Counted from the first letter of the stretch, positions 45,056 to 53,559 are shown. The stretch: DNA of 64,000 nucleotides from Cellulomonas sp. (GCF_017744555.1 NZ_JAGIBD010000001.1:1-64000), one strand, 5' to 3'. Program-made: numbers and translations. The notes: generated by a model from the sequence alone, not told the origin.

Positions 45056-45275
45056 GCTCGTCGGGCTCCGGCACCACGTGCAGCTCGGTGATGTCGAGGC
45101 CCAGGTCGTGCAGCAGCGCGACGAGACCGGTGAGCGCGGCCTTGTCCGGCACGCGGCACGACAGCACCGTGCCGGTACCCGTCGGCGTCTCGACGATGTC
45201 CGCGAAGTCGTGCAGACGTGCGTCCCGCAGGTCCACGCCCCGCGGGCTGCCGTCGATGCGGATGTGGTACAGCAC
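45048..45275 (-). CDS. small conserved-looking hypothetical protein
   Basis: 75 residues starting with GTG (45275) on the minus strand: MLYHIRIDGSPRGVDLRDAR at the start, ending ITELHVVPEPDELR. Codon third positions are G/C-rich and the predicted fold is alternating beta-alpha-beta (ACT-like size). Its 3' end overlaps the convergent LuxR gene by 8 nt. I do not recognise a named family. Confidence 0.6.
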   Translation of the reverse strand: MLYHIRIDGSPRGVDLRDARLHDFADIVETPTGTGTVLSCRVPDKAALTGLVALLHDLGLDITELHVVPEPDELR

Positions 45276-45316
45276 CCGACCACTGTCCGTCGGGCCGGTC
45301 GCGACCGCCTCACGCG

Positions 45317-45352
45317 CGCGGGGTGAGATGCGGCGCGGGGCTCACCCCGTGC
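45317..45352. promoter_or_regulatory. stem-loop upstream of the DUF/SHOCT cluster
   Basis: GCGCGGGGTGAG and CTCACCCCGTGC pair over 12 positions with one G-U type pair around a 13-nt loop; a third GGGTGAG copy follows at 45353-45359, allowing an alternative pairing. It could be a terminator or a leader structure. Confidence 0.4.
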
Positions 45353-45440
45353 GGGTGAGGCAGCGTCCCGGCGCCGGGGGAACAGTGGAGCCACGGCGGG
45401 GAGCACCCCGTCCGCAGGGCGAGCGGCGACGGAGGCCGGC

Positions 45441-45842
45441 ATGGCGCGCACGGTGACGGGTTGGGTCGGCTGGGTCTGGTTCGCGGCGTTCGGCCTGCTC
45501 ACGGTCGGGCTGTTCAACCTCGTGGCGGGACTGGTCGCCGCCTTCTCGTCGCAGAAGGTGATCGGGTGGACCGGTGAGGGCGTCGCGGTCGTCGACGTGT
45601 CCACCTGGGGCTGGGTGCACCTGTTCCTCGGGCTGCTCCTGGTCGTCGCCGGGTTCGCGCTGTTCGGGGGGAGCGCCTGGGCCCGCTACACGGCGGTCGT
45701 GCTCGTGGTGCTCAACATGGTCGCCCAGTTCGTGTCCCTGCCGGCCACGCCGTGGTGGTCGCTCGTCGTCATCGTGCTCGACGTGGTGATCCTGTGGGCG
45801 CTGGTCGTCCACGGCGCCGAGGTCGAGCGCAGCCTCGCCTGA
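45441..45842 (+). CDS. four-helix membrane protein (DUF7144-like)
   Basis: 133 residues with four predicted membrane helices (about 8-38, 55-80, 82-100, 104-125) and short loops. The pattern WVWFAAFGLLTVGLFNLVAG with SSQKVIGWTG and a C-terminal helix ending WALVVHGAEVE matches actinobacterial proteins of the DUF7144 type. GGAGG lies 6 nt before the ATG. It is the first gene of a four-gene run in one direction. Function unknown; related clusters are often stress-inducible. Confidence 0.78.
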   Translation: MARTVTGWVGWVWFAAFGLLTVGLFNLVAGLVAAFSSQKVIGWTGEGVAVVDVSTWGWVHLFLGLLLVVAGFALFGGSAWARYTAVVLVVLNMVAQFVSLPATPWWSLVVIVLDVVILWALVVHGAEVERSLA

Positions 45843-45860
45843 GACATCGGAGGAGCAGTC

Positions 45861-46304
45861 ATGGCTGAAGTGTTCGGACCCGTCGACCTCTACGCGATCG
45901 GCTTCCCCGAGGAGCGTGTGCCGGAGCGCGTGCGCGACGAGCTCCTCGCCCTCCTCGAGAACGACGCCGTCCGCGTCGTCGACCTTGTCGTCGTGCGCAA
46001 GTCGCTCGACGGCGAGCTGTCCGTCATCGAGGTCGAGGACTTCGGCGACGAGCTGCAGATCACCGACGTCGAGCTCGCCGGCGCGGGTCTCACGGGCGGC
46101 GAGGACGTCGACGAGATCGGCGCCGGCCTGCCCCCGGGCGGCTCGGCCCTCGTCGCGGTCGTCGAGCACGTCTGGGCGCGCGGGTTCGTCGCGGCGGCGC
46201 GCGACGCGGGCGCCATCGTCCTGGCCTCGGAGCGGATCCCCGCCGAGGTCGTCAACGCCCTCGTCGAGCTCGACGAGGCCACCGCCCAGAACCTCACCGA
46301 GTAG
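45861..46304 (+). CDS. DUF6325 family protein
   Basis: 147 residues, acidic, soluble. It opens FGPVDLYAIGFPEERVPERV, typical of DUF6325, and its second half (LPPGGSALVAVVEHVWARGF) parallels the PGTSMLCAV segment of the DUF1269 protein encoded two genes later. GGAGGAG precedes the ATG. Function unknown; it probably acts with its cluster neighbours. Confidence 0.8.
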   Translation: MAEVFGPVDLYAIGFPEERVPERVRDELLALLENDAVRVVDLVVVRKSLDGELSVIEVEDFGDELQITDVELAGAGLTGGEDVDEIGAGLPPGGSALVAVVEHVWARGFVAAARDAGAIVLASERIPAEVVNALVELDEATAQNLTE

Positions 46305-46313
46305 GAGATCGCC

Positions 46314-46676
46314 ATGCCACCGCTCCGCCGTCTGGGACGCCCCGGACTCATCGGCACCGCCGCCCGCACCGCCGTCATCGCCGGGACCGCCTCGGCGACC
46401 GTCGGTGCGGTGAACCGGCACCAGGCCAACAAGGAGGCCGCCTCCTACGAGCAGCAGCAGTGGGAGGCCCAGCAGCAGCAGGCGGCGCTCGACGAGGCCG
46501 CCCGGCAGGCCGTCGCGCAGGCGCAGGCCGCGGCCCCCGCCCCCGCCCCCGCGCCGGCACCGGCGCCGGCCGAGGACCCCCTGATCGCCAAGCTCAAGCA
46601 GCTCGCGGACCTGCACTCCGCCGGGGTGCTCGACGACGCGGAGTTCGCGGCGGCCAAGGCGAAGCTGATCGGCTGA
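46314..46676 (+). CDS. SHOCT-domain protein
   Basis: 120 residues: an N-terminal segment with a weak hydrophobic helix (about 13-33), a Gln-rich coiled-coil-like stretch, an Ala-Pro repeat linker (about 74-85), and a C-terminal SHOCT domain (about 88-120: DPLIAKLKQLADLHSAGVLD then DAEFAAAKAKLIG). SHOCT domains mediate oligomerisation or membrane-associated assembly. Located 9 nt after the DUF6325 gene with GGAGA upstream. Confidence 0.85.
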   Translation: MPPLRRLGRPGLIGTAARTAVIAGTASATVGAVNRHQANKEAASYEQQQWEAQQQQAALDEAARQAVAQAQAAAPAPAPAPAPAPAEDPLIAKLKQLADLHSAGVLDDAEFAAAKAKLIG

Positions 46677-46688
46677 GAGGAGACGACG

Positions 46689-47171
46689 ATGACGACGTTC
46701 ACCGCCTGGAAGTTCGACACCCCGGACGGCGCGCAGCACGCCGCGGACGCGCTCAAGAGCGCGGAGCAGGACCGGCTCGTCAAGGTGCTCGACCGCGCGA
46801 TCATCACGTGGCCCGACGGTGCGGCCCGACCGGACATGCACCACACCAACGAGGACAAGCTCCGCGGCACGGGCTGGGGTGCCTTCTGGGGCCTCCTGTT
46901 CGGCACGCTGTTCTTCGTCCCCGTGCTGGGTGCGGCGGCCGGTGCGGCGCTCGGCGCGATCGGCAAGGCGGTGTCGGCCGTGGGGCTCAACGAGGACCAG
47001 CTGCAGACCATCCGCGACCAGGTCACGCCCGGCACCTCGATGCTCTGCGCGGTCACCACGGAGGGCGACATGGATCGCCTCGGCGAGCGGTTCCACGGCC
47101 TGCACTCGACGCTCGTGGCGACCAACCTCACGGAGGCGGAGAAGTCGCTGCTCATGGAGACGTTCGGCTGA
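46689..47171 (+). CDS. DUF1269 family protein
   Basis: 160 residues: an N-terminal beta-alpha-beta region (MTTFTAWKFDTPDGAQHAAD), a central Gly/Ala-rich hydrophobic hairpin (about 58-95: GAFWGLLFGTLFFVPVLGAA), and a C-terminal half with PGTSMLCAVTTEGDMDRLGE. DUF1269 proteins are membrane-associated and of unknown function. GAGAGGAGA precedes the ATG. Last gene of the cluster; senX3 follows with its own promoter. Confidence 0.85.
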   Translation: MTTFTAWKFDTPDGAQHAADALKSAEQDRLVKVLDRAIITWPDGAARPDMHHTNEDKLRGTGWGAFWGLLFGTLFFVPVLGAAAGAALGAIGKAVSAVGLNEDQLQTIRDQVTPGTSMLCAVTTEGDMDRLGERFHGLHSTLVATNLTEAEKSLLMETFG

Positions 47172-47207
47172 CACCACCTCCCGCAGGTCACGGGCGACGT
47201 GTGCCTC

Positions 47208-47229
47208 GGTGAACGGTCGATGAACGCTC
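47208..47229. promoter_or_regulatory. PHO-box-like direct repeat upstream of senX3
   Basis: GGTGAACGGTC (47208-47218) and GATGAACGCTC (47219-47229) repeat with an exact 11-nt period. Read on the other strand they are GTTCATC and GTTCACC half-sites, the PHO-box consensus. It lies 55 nt before the -10 box and suggests autoregulation. Confidence 0.65.
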
Positions 47230-47284
47230 GTCGACGGCCTCGCGCCGTCGGCGTCCGACGGCCGGGGCGCACGTCCTCGCGGCT

Positions 47285-47290
47285 TACTGT
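47285..47290 (+). promoter_or_regulatory. -10 box for a leaderless senX3 transcript
   Basis: TACTGT (TANNNT) ends 6 nt before the GTG at 47297. Confidence 0.5.
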
Positions 47291-47296
47291 GGGCCC

Positions 47297-48598
47297 GTGG
47301 ACGTGTTCTACGACGGCATCGGCCTGCTCGTCGCGGGTGTGCTCGGCGTGCTCGTGGGGGCCGGCGCGATCTGGGCGTTCCGGTGGAGCGAGCGCGTCCA
47401 GCGCCGCGTGCCCGACGCGCCCGCCCCCGTGGTCGACGACGGCGTGGTGCGGACGCTCGCGGTGCTGCGCTCGGCGGCCGTGGTGCTCGACGAGGACGAC
47501 CTCGTGGTGCGCGCCAGCGCGCCGGCTCACGCGCTCGGCCTCGTGCGCGACGGCCGCATCGCCCCGGCCGCGATCCGTGACCTCGTCGCGCAGGTCCGCC
47601 GCGACGGCGTGATCGTCGACGAGGAGCTCGAGGTGCCGCGCGGTCCCGTCGGCCCCGGCGTGCTGCTCGTGCAGGTCCGGGTGGCCCAGGTCAGCGACAA
47701 GCACCTGCTCGTGCTCGCGGAGGACCAGACGCAGGCGCGCCGGCTCGAGGCGATCCGCCGCGACTTCGTCGTCAACGTGTCGCACGAGCTCAAGACGCCC
47801 GTCGGCGCGATCTCGCTGCTCGCCGAGACCATCGAGGACGCGGCCGACGACCCGACGGCGGTCCGCCGGTTCGCGGGCCGCATGCAGTCGGAGGCCACGC
47901 GCCTGTCGGCGCTGGTGCACGAGATCATCGAGCTGTCCCGCCTGCAGGTCGCCGGTGCGCTCGGCCAGCCGGCGATCGTGCAGGTCGACGAGGTCGTCGC
48001 CGAGGCCGTCGACCGGGCCCGCACCACCGCCGAGGCGAAGCACGTGCGGCTCGACATCGGCGGTCAGCAGGGCACCCAGGTGTTCGGCAACCGCGACCTG
48101 CTCGTCACCGCCGTGCGCAACCTGCTCGACAACGCGGTCGCCTACTCGGGCGAGGCCGCGCACGTCGGCGTCGGCGTGCGCGAGCAGGACGGCCTGGTGG
48201 AGATCGCGGTGGTCGACGAGGGCATCGGCATCTCGTCGGCGGAGCAGGAGCGCGTGTTCGAGCGGTTCTACCGCGTCGACCCGGCCCGCGCCCGTGCGAC
48301 GGGAGGCACCGGCCTCGGCCTGTCGATCGTCAAGCACGTCGCCGCGGACCACGGCGGTGACGTGACCGTCTGGTCCCAGCCCGGCCGCGGCTCGACGTTC
48401 ACGCTGCGCCTGCCCCGGGCCGAGGTCGGCGAGACCGGCCAGCCCGTCGCTCCCGCCGCCCCGACGACCGTCGCGGTGCCGGACCCGCCGTCCGCCGTCC
48501 TGAGCCTGCCGACACCTGCCGACCCGGCCGACGACCCGGCCAGGCCCCACGAGCCCCACGACCAAGGAGCCCCCACCGTGCGCCGGAGCGCCTCATGA
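47297..48598 (+). CDS. senX3: phosphate-sensing histidine kinase SenX3
   Basis: Membrane-linked sensor kinase of the phosphate two-component system. 433 residues: one N-terminal helix (about 8-28), a PAS-like cytoplasmic domain (about 48-145), HisKA with phospho-acceptor H163 in NVSHELKTPVGA, HATPase_c (N-box NLLDNAVAYSG, G boxes DEGIGIS and GGTGLGLSIV), and a Pro-rich C-terminal tail of about 55 residues. Only one membrane helix is visible, so sensing is likely indirect through PhoU and Pst. It overlaps regX3 by 4 nt (ATGA). Confidence 0.92.
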   Translation: MDVFYDGIGLLVAGVLGVLVGAGAIWAFRWSERVQRRVPDAPAPVVDDGVVRTLAVLRSAAVVLDEDDLVVRASAPAHALGLVRDGRIAPAAIRDLVAQVRRDGVIVDEELEVPRGPVGPGVLLVQVRVAQVSDKHLLVLAEDQTQARRLEAIRRDFVVNVSHELKTPVGAISLLAETIEDAADDPTAVRRFAGRMQSEATRLSALVHEIIELSRLQVAGALGQPAIVQVDEVVAEAVDRARTTAEAKHVRLDIGGQQGTQVFGNRDLLVTAVRNLLDNAVAYSGEAAHVGVGVREQDGLVEIAVVDEGIGISSAEQERVFERFYRVDPARARATGGTGLGLSIVKHVAADHGGDVTVWSQPGRGSTFTLRLPRAEVGETGQPVAPAAPTTVAVPDPPSAVLSLPTPADPADDPARPHEPHDQGAPTVRRSAS

Positions 48599-49314
48599 CC
48601 CGCATCCTCGTCGTCGAGGACGAGGACTCGTACCGCGACCCGCTCACGTACCAGCTGGAGCGTGAGGGCTTCGAGGTGCTCACCGCGGCGTCCGGGCCTG
48701 AGGCGCTCGAGCAGTTCGACGAGCACGGCGCGGACCTCGTGCTGCTCGACCTCATGCTCCCGGGTCTGCCGGGCACGGAGGTCTGCCGCCGGCTGCGCCT
48801 GACGAGCGACGTCCCGGTCATCATGCTCACGGCCAAGGACGACGAGATCGACAAGGTCGTCGGCCTGGAGCTCGGCGCCGACGACTACGTGACCAAGCCG
48901 TACTCGTCGCGCGAGCTGCTCGCCCGCGTGCGGGCCGTGCTGCGTCGTCGCGAGGCGCCCGTCGCCGTCGGCGCCCCGGCGGGGTCGTCGGCCGAGCCCG
49001 ACGACGACGAGCTGCTCGTGTCCGGCCCCGTGCGGATGGACGTCGAGCGGCACACCGTGCACGTGCGCGGCGAGCTCGTCGCGTTCCCGCTCAAGGAGTT
49101 CGAGCTGCTCGAGATGCTGCTCCGCAACGCGGGCCGCGTGCTGACCCGCGGCCAGCTCATCGACCGGATCTGGGGCTCCGACTACGTCGGCGACACCAAG
49201 ACGCTCGACGTCCACGTGAAGCGGGTCCGCGCCAAGATCGAGCTCGACCCCGCGAACCCGGTCCTGCTGGTGACCGTGAGGGGACTCGGCTACAAGCTGA
49301 CGGAAGAAGACTGA
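48595..49314 (+). CDS. regX3: response regulator RegX3 (OmpR/PhoB type)
   Basis: Binds PHO-box repeats to activate phosphate-starvation genes once phosphorylated by SenX3. 239 residues: receiver domain with phospho-acceptor D52 (LVLLDLMLPGLPG), the T and K switch residues in MLTAKDDE and YVTKPYS, and an OmpR winged helix (about 140-236; FPLKEFELLEMLLRNAGRVL and LDVHVKRVRAKIE). A strong terminator follows at 49331-49363. Likely targets carrying matching sites are pstS, phoU and senX3 itself. Confidence 0.93.
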   Translation: MTRILVVEDEDSYRDPLTYQLEREGFEVLTAASGPEALEQFDEHGADLVLLDLMLPGLPGTEVCRRLRLTSDVPVIMLTAKDDEIDKVVGLELGADDYVTKPYSSRELLARVRAVLRRREAPVAVGAPAGSSAEPDDDELLVSGPVRMDVERHTVHVRGELVAFPLKEFELLEMLLRNAGRVLTRGQLIDRIWGSDYVGDTKTLDVHVKRVRAKIELDPANPVLLVTVRGLGYKLTEED

Positions 49315-49330
49315 GACGTCCGGTTCGTCT

Positions 49331-49363
49331 CGAAGGCCCGTGTGATCTGCGCACGGGCCTTCG
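49331..49363 (+). terminator. terminator after senX3-regX3
   Basis: CGAAGGCCCGTG (49331-49342) and CACGGGCCTTCG (49352-49363) form a perfect 12-bp stem with a 9-nt loop, 17 nt after the stop codon. Confidence 0.85.
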
Positions 49364-49399
49364 TCGTTCCCGGACACGTGTCCGGACTCGTCGGCCAGC

Positions 49400-49454
49400 G
49401 TTCACCCGCGGTTCACCTGCGACAGCCCGGCCGGTCACGTGCGGTTCCTACCTT
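49400..49454 (+). promoter_or_regulatory. PHO box and -10 of the pstSCAB operon
   Basis: GTTCACCCGCG (49400-49410) and GTTCACCTGCG (49411-49421) are contiguous 11-nt direct repeats, a textbook actinobacterial PHO box. TACCTT (49449-49454) is a TANNNT -10 box 27 nt further on; no classic -35 is present, as expected for an activator-dependent promoter. Confidence 0.75.
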
Positions 49455-49506
49455 CGGCCATGCCGCGCACACCCCGGTGCGCACATGATCGACAGGACGG
49501 ACCACA

Positions 49507-50619
49507 GTGAAGCTCCCCCTCCTCGGCCGCATCGGCTCGGTTGCCCTCGTCGGCACCCTCGCCCTCGCGCTGTCGGCGTGCGGTTCGGACAACCCGACGG
49601 ACGCCCCTGCCGCGACCGGTTCGGACGCCCCGGTCTCGACCCTGAGCGGCACGCTGAACGGCGGTGGCTCCAGCGCGCAGGAGAAGGCGCAGCAGGCGTG
49701 GGTCGCCGGCTTCCAGACGGCCAACCCGAACGTCACCGTCAACTACACGACCACCGACTCGGGTGCGGGCCGCAAGGGCTTCCTCGACTCGTCGCTCGAC
49801 CTCGCCGGCTCGGACAGCGCCCTGAACGACGAGGAGCTCGCCTCCTCGACGGACCGCTGCTTCGGCGGCTCGGGCACAGACCTGCCGGTGTACATCAGCC
49901 CGATCGCCGTCGCGTTCAACATCGACGGCGTCAAGGAGCTCAACCTGAGCGCGGACGTGGTCGCGAAGATCTTCAACGGCACCATCACGACGTGGGACGA
50001 CGCGGCCATCACGGCCCTCAACCCGGACGCGACGCTGACCGGCGCGATCACGGTGGTGCACCGCTCGGACGACTCGGGCACGTCGAAGAACTTCCAGGAC
50101 TACCTGTCCAAGACGGCGCCGAGCGTGTGGACGTACGAGGTCTCCAACACGTGGCCGGTGCAGGTCGGCCAGGGCGCGAACGGCACGTCGGGGGTCGTCC
50201 AGACGATCCAGGCCGCGACCGGCACCATCGGCTACGCGGACGCGTCGGCCGTCGGTGACCTCGGCAAGGTCTCGCTCGGTGTCGGTTCGGAGTTCGTCGC
50301 CCCGACGGCGGACGCCGCCGCCAAGACGGTCGACGTCTCCCCGCGCGACGACGCCCGCGGCGAGGGCGACATCGTCATCAAGGTCGACCGCACGACGACC
50401 GAGTCGGGCGCGTACCCGGCGATCCTCGTGTCCTACCTGGTGGTCTGCAACACCTACGACAGCCAGGACAAGGTCGACCTGATCAAGGGCTACGCGACCT
50501 ACGTGGCGAGCGCCGAGGGCCAGGAGAAGGCTGCGACGGCCGCCGGCTCCGCCGCGATCTCGGACACGCTGCGCGCGGACGTCCAGGCCTCGATCGACGC
50601 GATCTCCGTCAAGAAGTAG
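49507..50619 (+). CDS. pstS: phosphate ABC transporter substrate-binding lipoprotein PstS
   Basis: Captures inorganic phosphate outside the cell for PstCAB. 370 residues: lipoprotein signal (MKLPLLGRIGSVALVGTLAL, then ALSAC with Cys about 25), phosphate-binding loops GGGSSAQEKAQQ, DSALNDEE and the RSDDSGTSKNFQDYL motif. GTG start at 49507. It is followed by a 49-nt hairpin before pstC, which probably lets PstS accumulate above the membrane components. Expression should be phosphate-responsive through the PHO box upstream. Confidence 0.96.
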   Translation: MKLPLLGRIGSVALVGTLALALSACGSDNPTDAPAATGSDAPVSTLSGTLNGGGSSAQEKAQQAWVAGFQTANPNVTVNYTTTDSGAGRKGFLDSSLDLAGSDSALNDEELASSTDRCFGGSGTDLPVYISPIAVAFNIDGVKELNLSADVVAKIFNGTITTWDDAAITALNPDATLTGAITVVHRSDDSGTSKNFQDYLSKTAPSVWTYEVSNTWPVQVGQGANGTSGVVQTIQAATGTIGYADASAVGDLGKVSLGVGSEFVAPTADAAAKTVDVSPRDDARGEGDIVIKVDRTTTESGAYPAILVSYLVVCNTYDSQDKVDLIKGYATYVASAEGQEKAATAAGSAAISDTLRADVQASIDAISVKK

Positions 50620-50632
50620 TCGATCGCACCGC

Positions 50633-50681
50633 CGTCGTCCGGCGGCCGGCCAGGGCACGACCTGGCGGCCGCCGGACGACG
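50633..50681 (+). terminator. pstS-pstC intergenic hairpin (attenuator or mRNA stabiliser)
   Basis: A 16-bp perfect stem (50633-50648 with 50666-50681) continues, after a one-base bulge, into a 5-bp CCAGG/CCTGG stem with a 6-nt loop. It sits inside the pst operon, 13 nt after the pstS stop. Confidence 0.75.
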
Positions 50682-50712
50682 CCGCACCCTCACCCCCGAC
50701 AGGAGCAGTCTG

Positions 50713-51717
50713 TTGGCTTCGCCCACGACAGCGATGACCCCGCCGGTCACGCCCGTCCGCACGCCCCGGCGCCGTTCGCGCCCGGCCGACCGCGGCCTCG
50801 ACCGCAGCTTCCGGTACGTCGCCGTCGGGTCGGGGATGCTCATCCTGGCCACGCTCGCCTCGGTCGCGATCTTCCTGATCATCGAGGCCATGCCCGCGCT
50901 GACCCACCCGGACCTGGCCTCGGAGATCCCGTGGATCCCGAAGGACGGCACCCTGTGGTCGGTCGTCGGCCCGCTGATCTTCGGCACGATCCTCGCCGCG
51001 ATCGTGTCGCTGGTGGTCGCCGTGCCGATCGCGGTCGGCATCGCGCTGTTCATCTCGCACTACGCGCCGCGCCGCATGGCGAACGCGCTCGGGTACGTCG
51101 TGGACCTGCTCGCCGCGATCCCGTCGGTCGTGTTCGGCCTGTGGGGCGTCATGGTGCTCGCGCCGAAGGTGCAGCCCGTCTGGCAGTTCCTGGTCGACTA
51201 CCTCGGCTGGATCCCGCTGTTCGCCGGTGACGCGCACGGCAACGCCTCGAACCCGCCGCGCGTGCTCATGACGACGTCGATCGTGCTGGCGGTGATGATC
51301 CTGCCGATCATCACGGCGGTGAGCCGTGAGGTGTTCCTGCAGACGCCGCGGCTGCACGAGGAGGCGGCGCTGGCCCTCGGGGCGACGCGCTGGGAGCTCA
51401 TCCGCATGGCGGTCCTGCCCTTCGGCCGCTCGGGCGTCACGTCGGCGGCGATGCTCGGCCTGGGCCGCGCGCTCGGCGAGACGATGGCGGTGCTCATGAT
51501 CCTGTCGCCCGGCCTGCTCTACTCGTTCAAGCTGCTCGTCGCGTCCCAGCAGCAGACGATCGCGGCGAACATCGCCGCCCGCTTCAACGACGCGAACGAC
51601 ATCGGCCGCTCGACGTTGATCGCGACCGGCCTCGCGCTCTTCGTCATCACGCTGCTCGTCAATCTGGCTGCGCGCGCGATCATCGCGCGGCGCAAGGACT
51701 TCTCGGGAGCGAACTGA
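50713..51717 (+). CDS. pstC: phosphate ABC transporter permease PstC
   Basis: Inner-membrane subunit, 334 residues, with six main membrane helices after a charged N-terminal extension of about 40 residues. The coupling loop toward PstB is visible as EEAALALGATRWELIRMAVLP, followed by GRALGETMAVLMI. The start is TTG at 50713, preceded by AGGAG at 9 nt; no ATG or GTG fits better. The next gene begins 1 nt after the stop. Confidence 0.95.
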   Translation: MASPTTAMTPPVTPVRTPRRRSRPADRGLDRSFRYVAVGSGMLILATLASVAIFLIIEAMPALTHPDLASEIPWIPKDGTLWSVVGPLIFGTILAAIVSLVVAVPIAVGIALFISHYAPRRMANALGYVVDLLAAIPSVVFGLWGVMVLAPKVQPVWQFLVDYLGWIPLFAGDAHGNASNPPRVLMTTSIVLAVMILPIITAVSREVFLQTPRLHEEAALALGATRWELIRMAVLPFGRSGVTSAAMLGLGRALGETMAVLMILSPGLLYSFKLLVASQQQTIAANIAARFNDANDIGRSTLIATGLALFVITLLVNLAARAIIARRKDFSGAN

Positions 51718-51718
51718 C

Positions 51719-52672
51719 GTGGCCGCCACCGACACCCTCACGCCCGACGCGTCGGCGCTCCGTCTCGCCCTGACGCAGGTCGACCCGGCGCGCCGGCGCA
51801 AGGACCGCGTCATGCGGGGGCTCATCTACGCGGCGTTCGTGCTCGCGATGATCCCGCTGGTCTCGCTCGTCTGGAGCGTGCTCGCGAACGGCCTCGGCCG
51901 GTTCGACCTGTACTTCCTCACGCACTCGATGCGCAACGTGTACGGCGGCATGGATGCCGGCGGCGTCTACCACGCGCTGCTCGGCACGATCCTCATCACG
52001 GGCCTCGCCGCGCTCATCTCGGTGCCGATCGGCATCCTCACGGCCGTGTACCTCGTCGAGTACGGGTCCGGCGCGCTGGCCCGGTCGGTGACGTTCTTCG
52101 TCGACGTCATGACCGGCATCCCGTCGATCGTCGCCGGCCTGTTCGCGTTCTCGCTGTTCTACCTGGTGGCCGGCCCGGACTCGCGCAGCGGGTTCGTCGG
52201 CGCCGTCGCCCTGTCGGTGCTGATGATCCCGATCGTCATCCGCTCGACGGAGGAGATGCTGCGGCTCGTCCCGAACGAGCTGCGCGAGGCGTCGCTGGCC
52301 CTCGGCGTGCCGAAGTGGCTGACGATCATCCGGGTCGTGCTCCGCACCGCCGTCGCGGGCATCACGACCGGCGTGATGATCGCGATCGCGCGCGTCATCG
52401 GCGAGACCGCCCCGCTGCTCATCACGGTCGGCGCGACGGACTCGATCAACCGGGACCCGTTCGAGGGCAACATGATGACGCTGCCGGTCTACGTCTACCG
52501 GCAGTACGCCGCGGGCCTGGTGCCCTGCACCCCCGGCGACGCCGCCTGCATCCCGACGATCAACTACGACCGCGCGTGGAGCGCCGCGCTCGTCCTGATC
52601 ATCCTCGTGATGCTGCTCAACCTCGTGGCGCGCGGCGTGAGCCGCTGGTTCGCCCCCAAGACCCGGGCCTGA
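51719..52672 (+). CDS. pstA: phosphate ABC transporter permease PstA
   Basis: Second permease subunit, 317 residues, six membrane helices, with [13 protein letters not shown], the fixed motif [14 protein letters not shown], the coupling loop [20 protein letters not shown] and [18 protein letters not shown] start one base after the pstC stop. The periplasmic loop before the last helix has a Cys pair ([11 protein letters not shown]), which may form a disulfide. Confidence 0.95.
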   Translation: MAATDTLTPDASALRLALTQVDPARRRKDRVMRGLIYAAFVLAMIPLVSLVWSVLANGLGRFDLYFLTHSMRNVYGGMDAGGVYHALLGTILITGLAALISVPIGILTAVYLVEYGSGALARSVTFFVDVMTGIPSIVAGLFAFSLFYLVAGPDSRSGFVGAVALSVLMIPIVIRSTEEMLRLVPNELREASLALGVPKWLTIIRVVLRTAVAGITTGVMIAIARVIGETAPLLITVGATDSINRDPFEGNMMTLPVYVYRQYAAGLVPCTPGDAACIPTINYDRAWSAALVLIILVMLLNLVARGVSRWFAPKTRA

Positions 52673-52706
52673 CGCCCACCAGCCCGGCCCTTCAAGGAGA
52701 ACGACC

Positions 52707-53486
52707 ATGGCACAGCGCATCGACGTCAAGGACCTCAACATCTACTACAGCGACTTCCTCGCGGTCGCGAACGTGGAGATGTCCGTGGACCCGCGGTCGG
52801 TCACCGCGTTCATCGGCCCGTCCGGGTGCGGCAAGTCGACGTTCCTGCGGACGCTCAACCGCATGCACGAGGTGATCCCCGGCGCGCACGTGCAGGGCAC
52901 GGTCGCGATGGACGGCATCGACCTGTACGGCGCGGACGTCGACCCGGTCGCGGTCCGCCGCCAGGTGGGCATGGTGTTCCAGCGCCCGAACCCGTTCCCG
53001 ACGATGTCCATCGCGGACAACGTGCTCGCGGGCGTCCGGCTCAACAACAAGCGCATCTCGAAGTCGGACGCCGAGGAGGTCGTGGAGACGTCGCTGCGTT
53101 CCGCGAACCTCTGGAACGAGGTCAAGGACCGGCTCAACCGTCCTGGCTCGGGCCTGTCCGGCGGCCAGCAGCAGCGTCTGTGCATCGCGCGCGCCATCGC
53201 CGTGAAGCCGCAGGTGCTGCTCATGGACGAGCCGTGCTCCGCGCTCGACCCCATCTCGACCCTCGCCATCGAGGACCTCATCGCCGAGCTCAAGTCGGAC
53301 TACACGATCGTGATCGTCACGCACAACATGCAGCAGGCGGCGCGCGTGTCCGACCGGACGGCGTTCTTCAACCTCGCCGCGACGGGCCAGCCCGGCCGTC
53401 TCGTGGAGATCGACGACACGTCGACGATCTTCTCGTCGCCGCGCGAGCAGGCCACGGAGGACTACATCTCCGGCCGCTTCGGCTGA
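52707..53486 (+). CDS. pstB: phosphate ABC transporter ATP-binding protein PstB
   Basis: Cytoplasmic ATPase of the importer, 259 residues: Walker [10 protein letters not shown] (37-45), Q-loop [10 protein letters not shown], signature LSGGQQQRL, Walker [13 protein letters not shown] and the H-loop [23 protein letters not shown] precedes the ATG. The operon ends at the hairpin at 53560-53606. PhoU, its usual neighbour, is encoded about 10 kb away instead. Confidence 0.97.
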   Translation: MAQRIDVKDLNIYYSDFLAVANVEMSVDPRSVTAFIGPSGCGKSTFLRTLNRMHEVIPGAHVQGTVAMDGIDLYGADVDPVAVRRQVGMVFQRPNPFPTMSIADNVLAGVRLNNKRISKSDAEEVVETSLRSANLWNEVKDRLNRPGSGLSGGQQQRLCIARAIAVKPQVLLMDEPCSALDPISTLAIEDLIAELKSDYTIVIVTHNMQQAARVSDRTAFFNLAATGQPGRLVEIDDTSTIFSSPREQATEDYISGRFG

Positions 53487-53559
53487 CCGTGCGCGGCTGA
53501 CGGACGCGCCCGACCGCGTGCACGTGGCCGTCCCGCCCCGGGGGAGGCGGGCTGTGAAG

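Noticed and set aside
42400..45456. 1,018-codon plus-strand frame in another frame over the LuxR gene
   Set aside because: Arg/Pro/Ala-rich shadow; the LuxR frame has the P-loop and helix-turn-helix.
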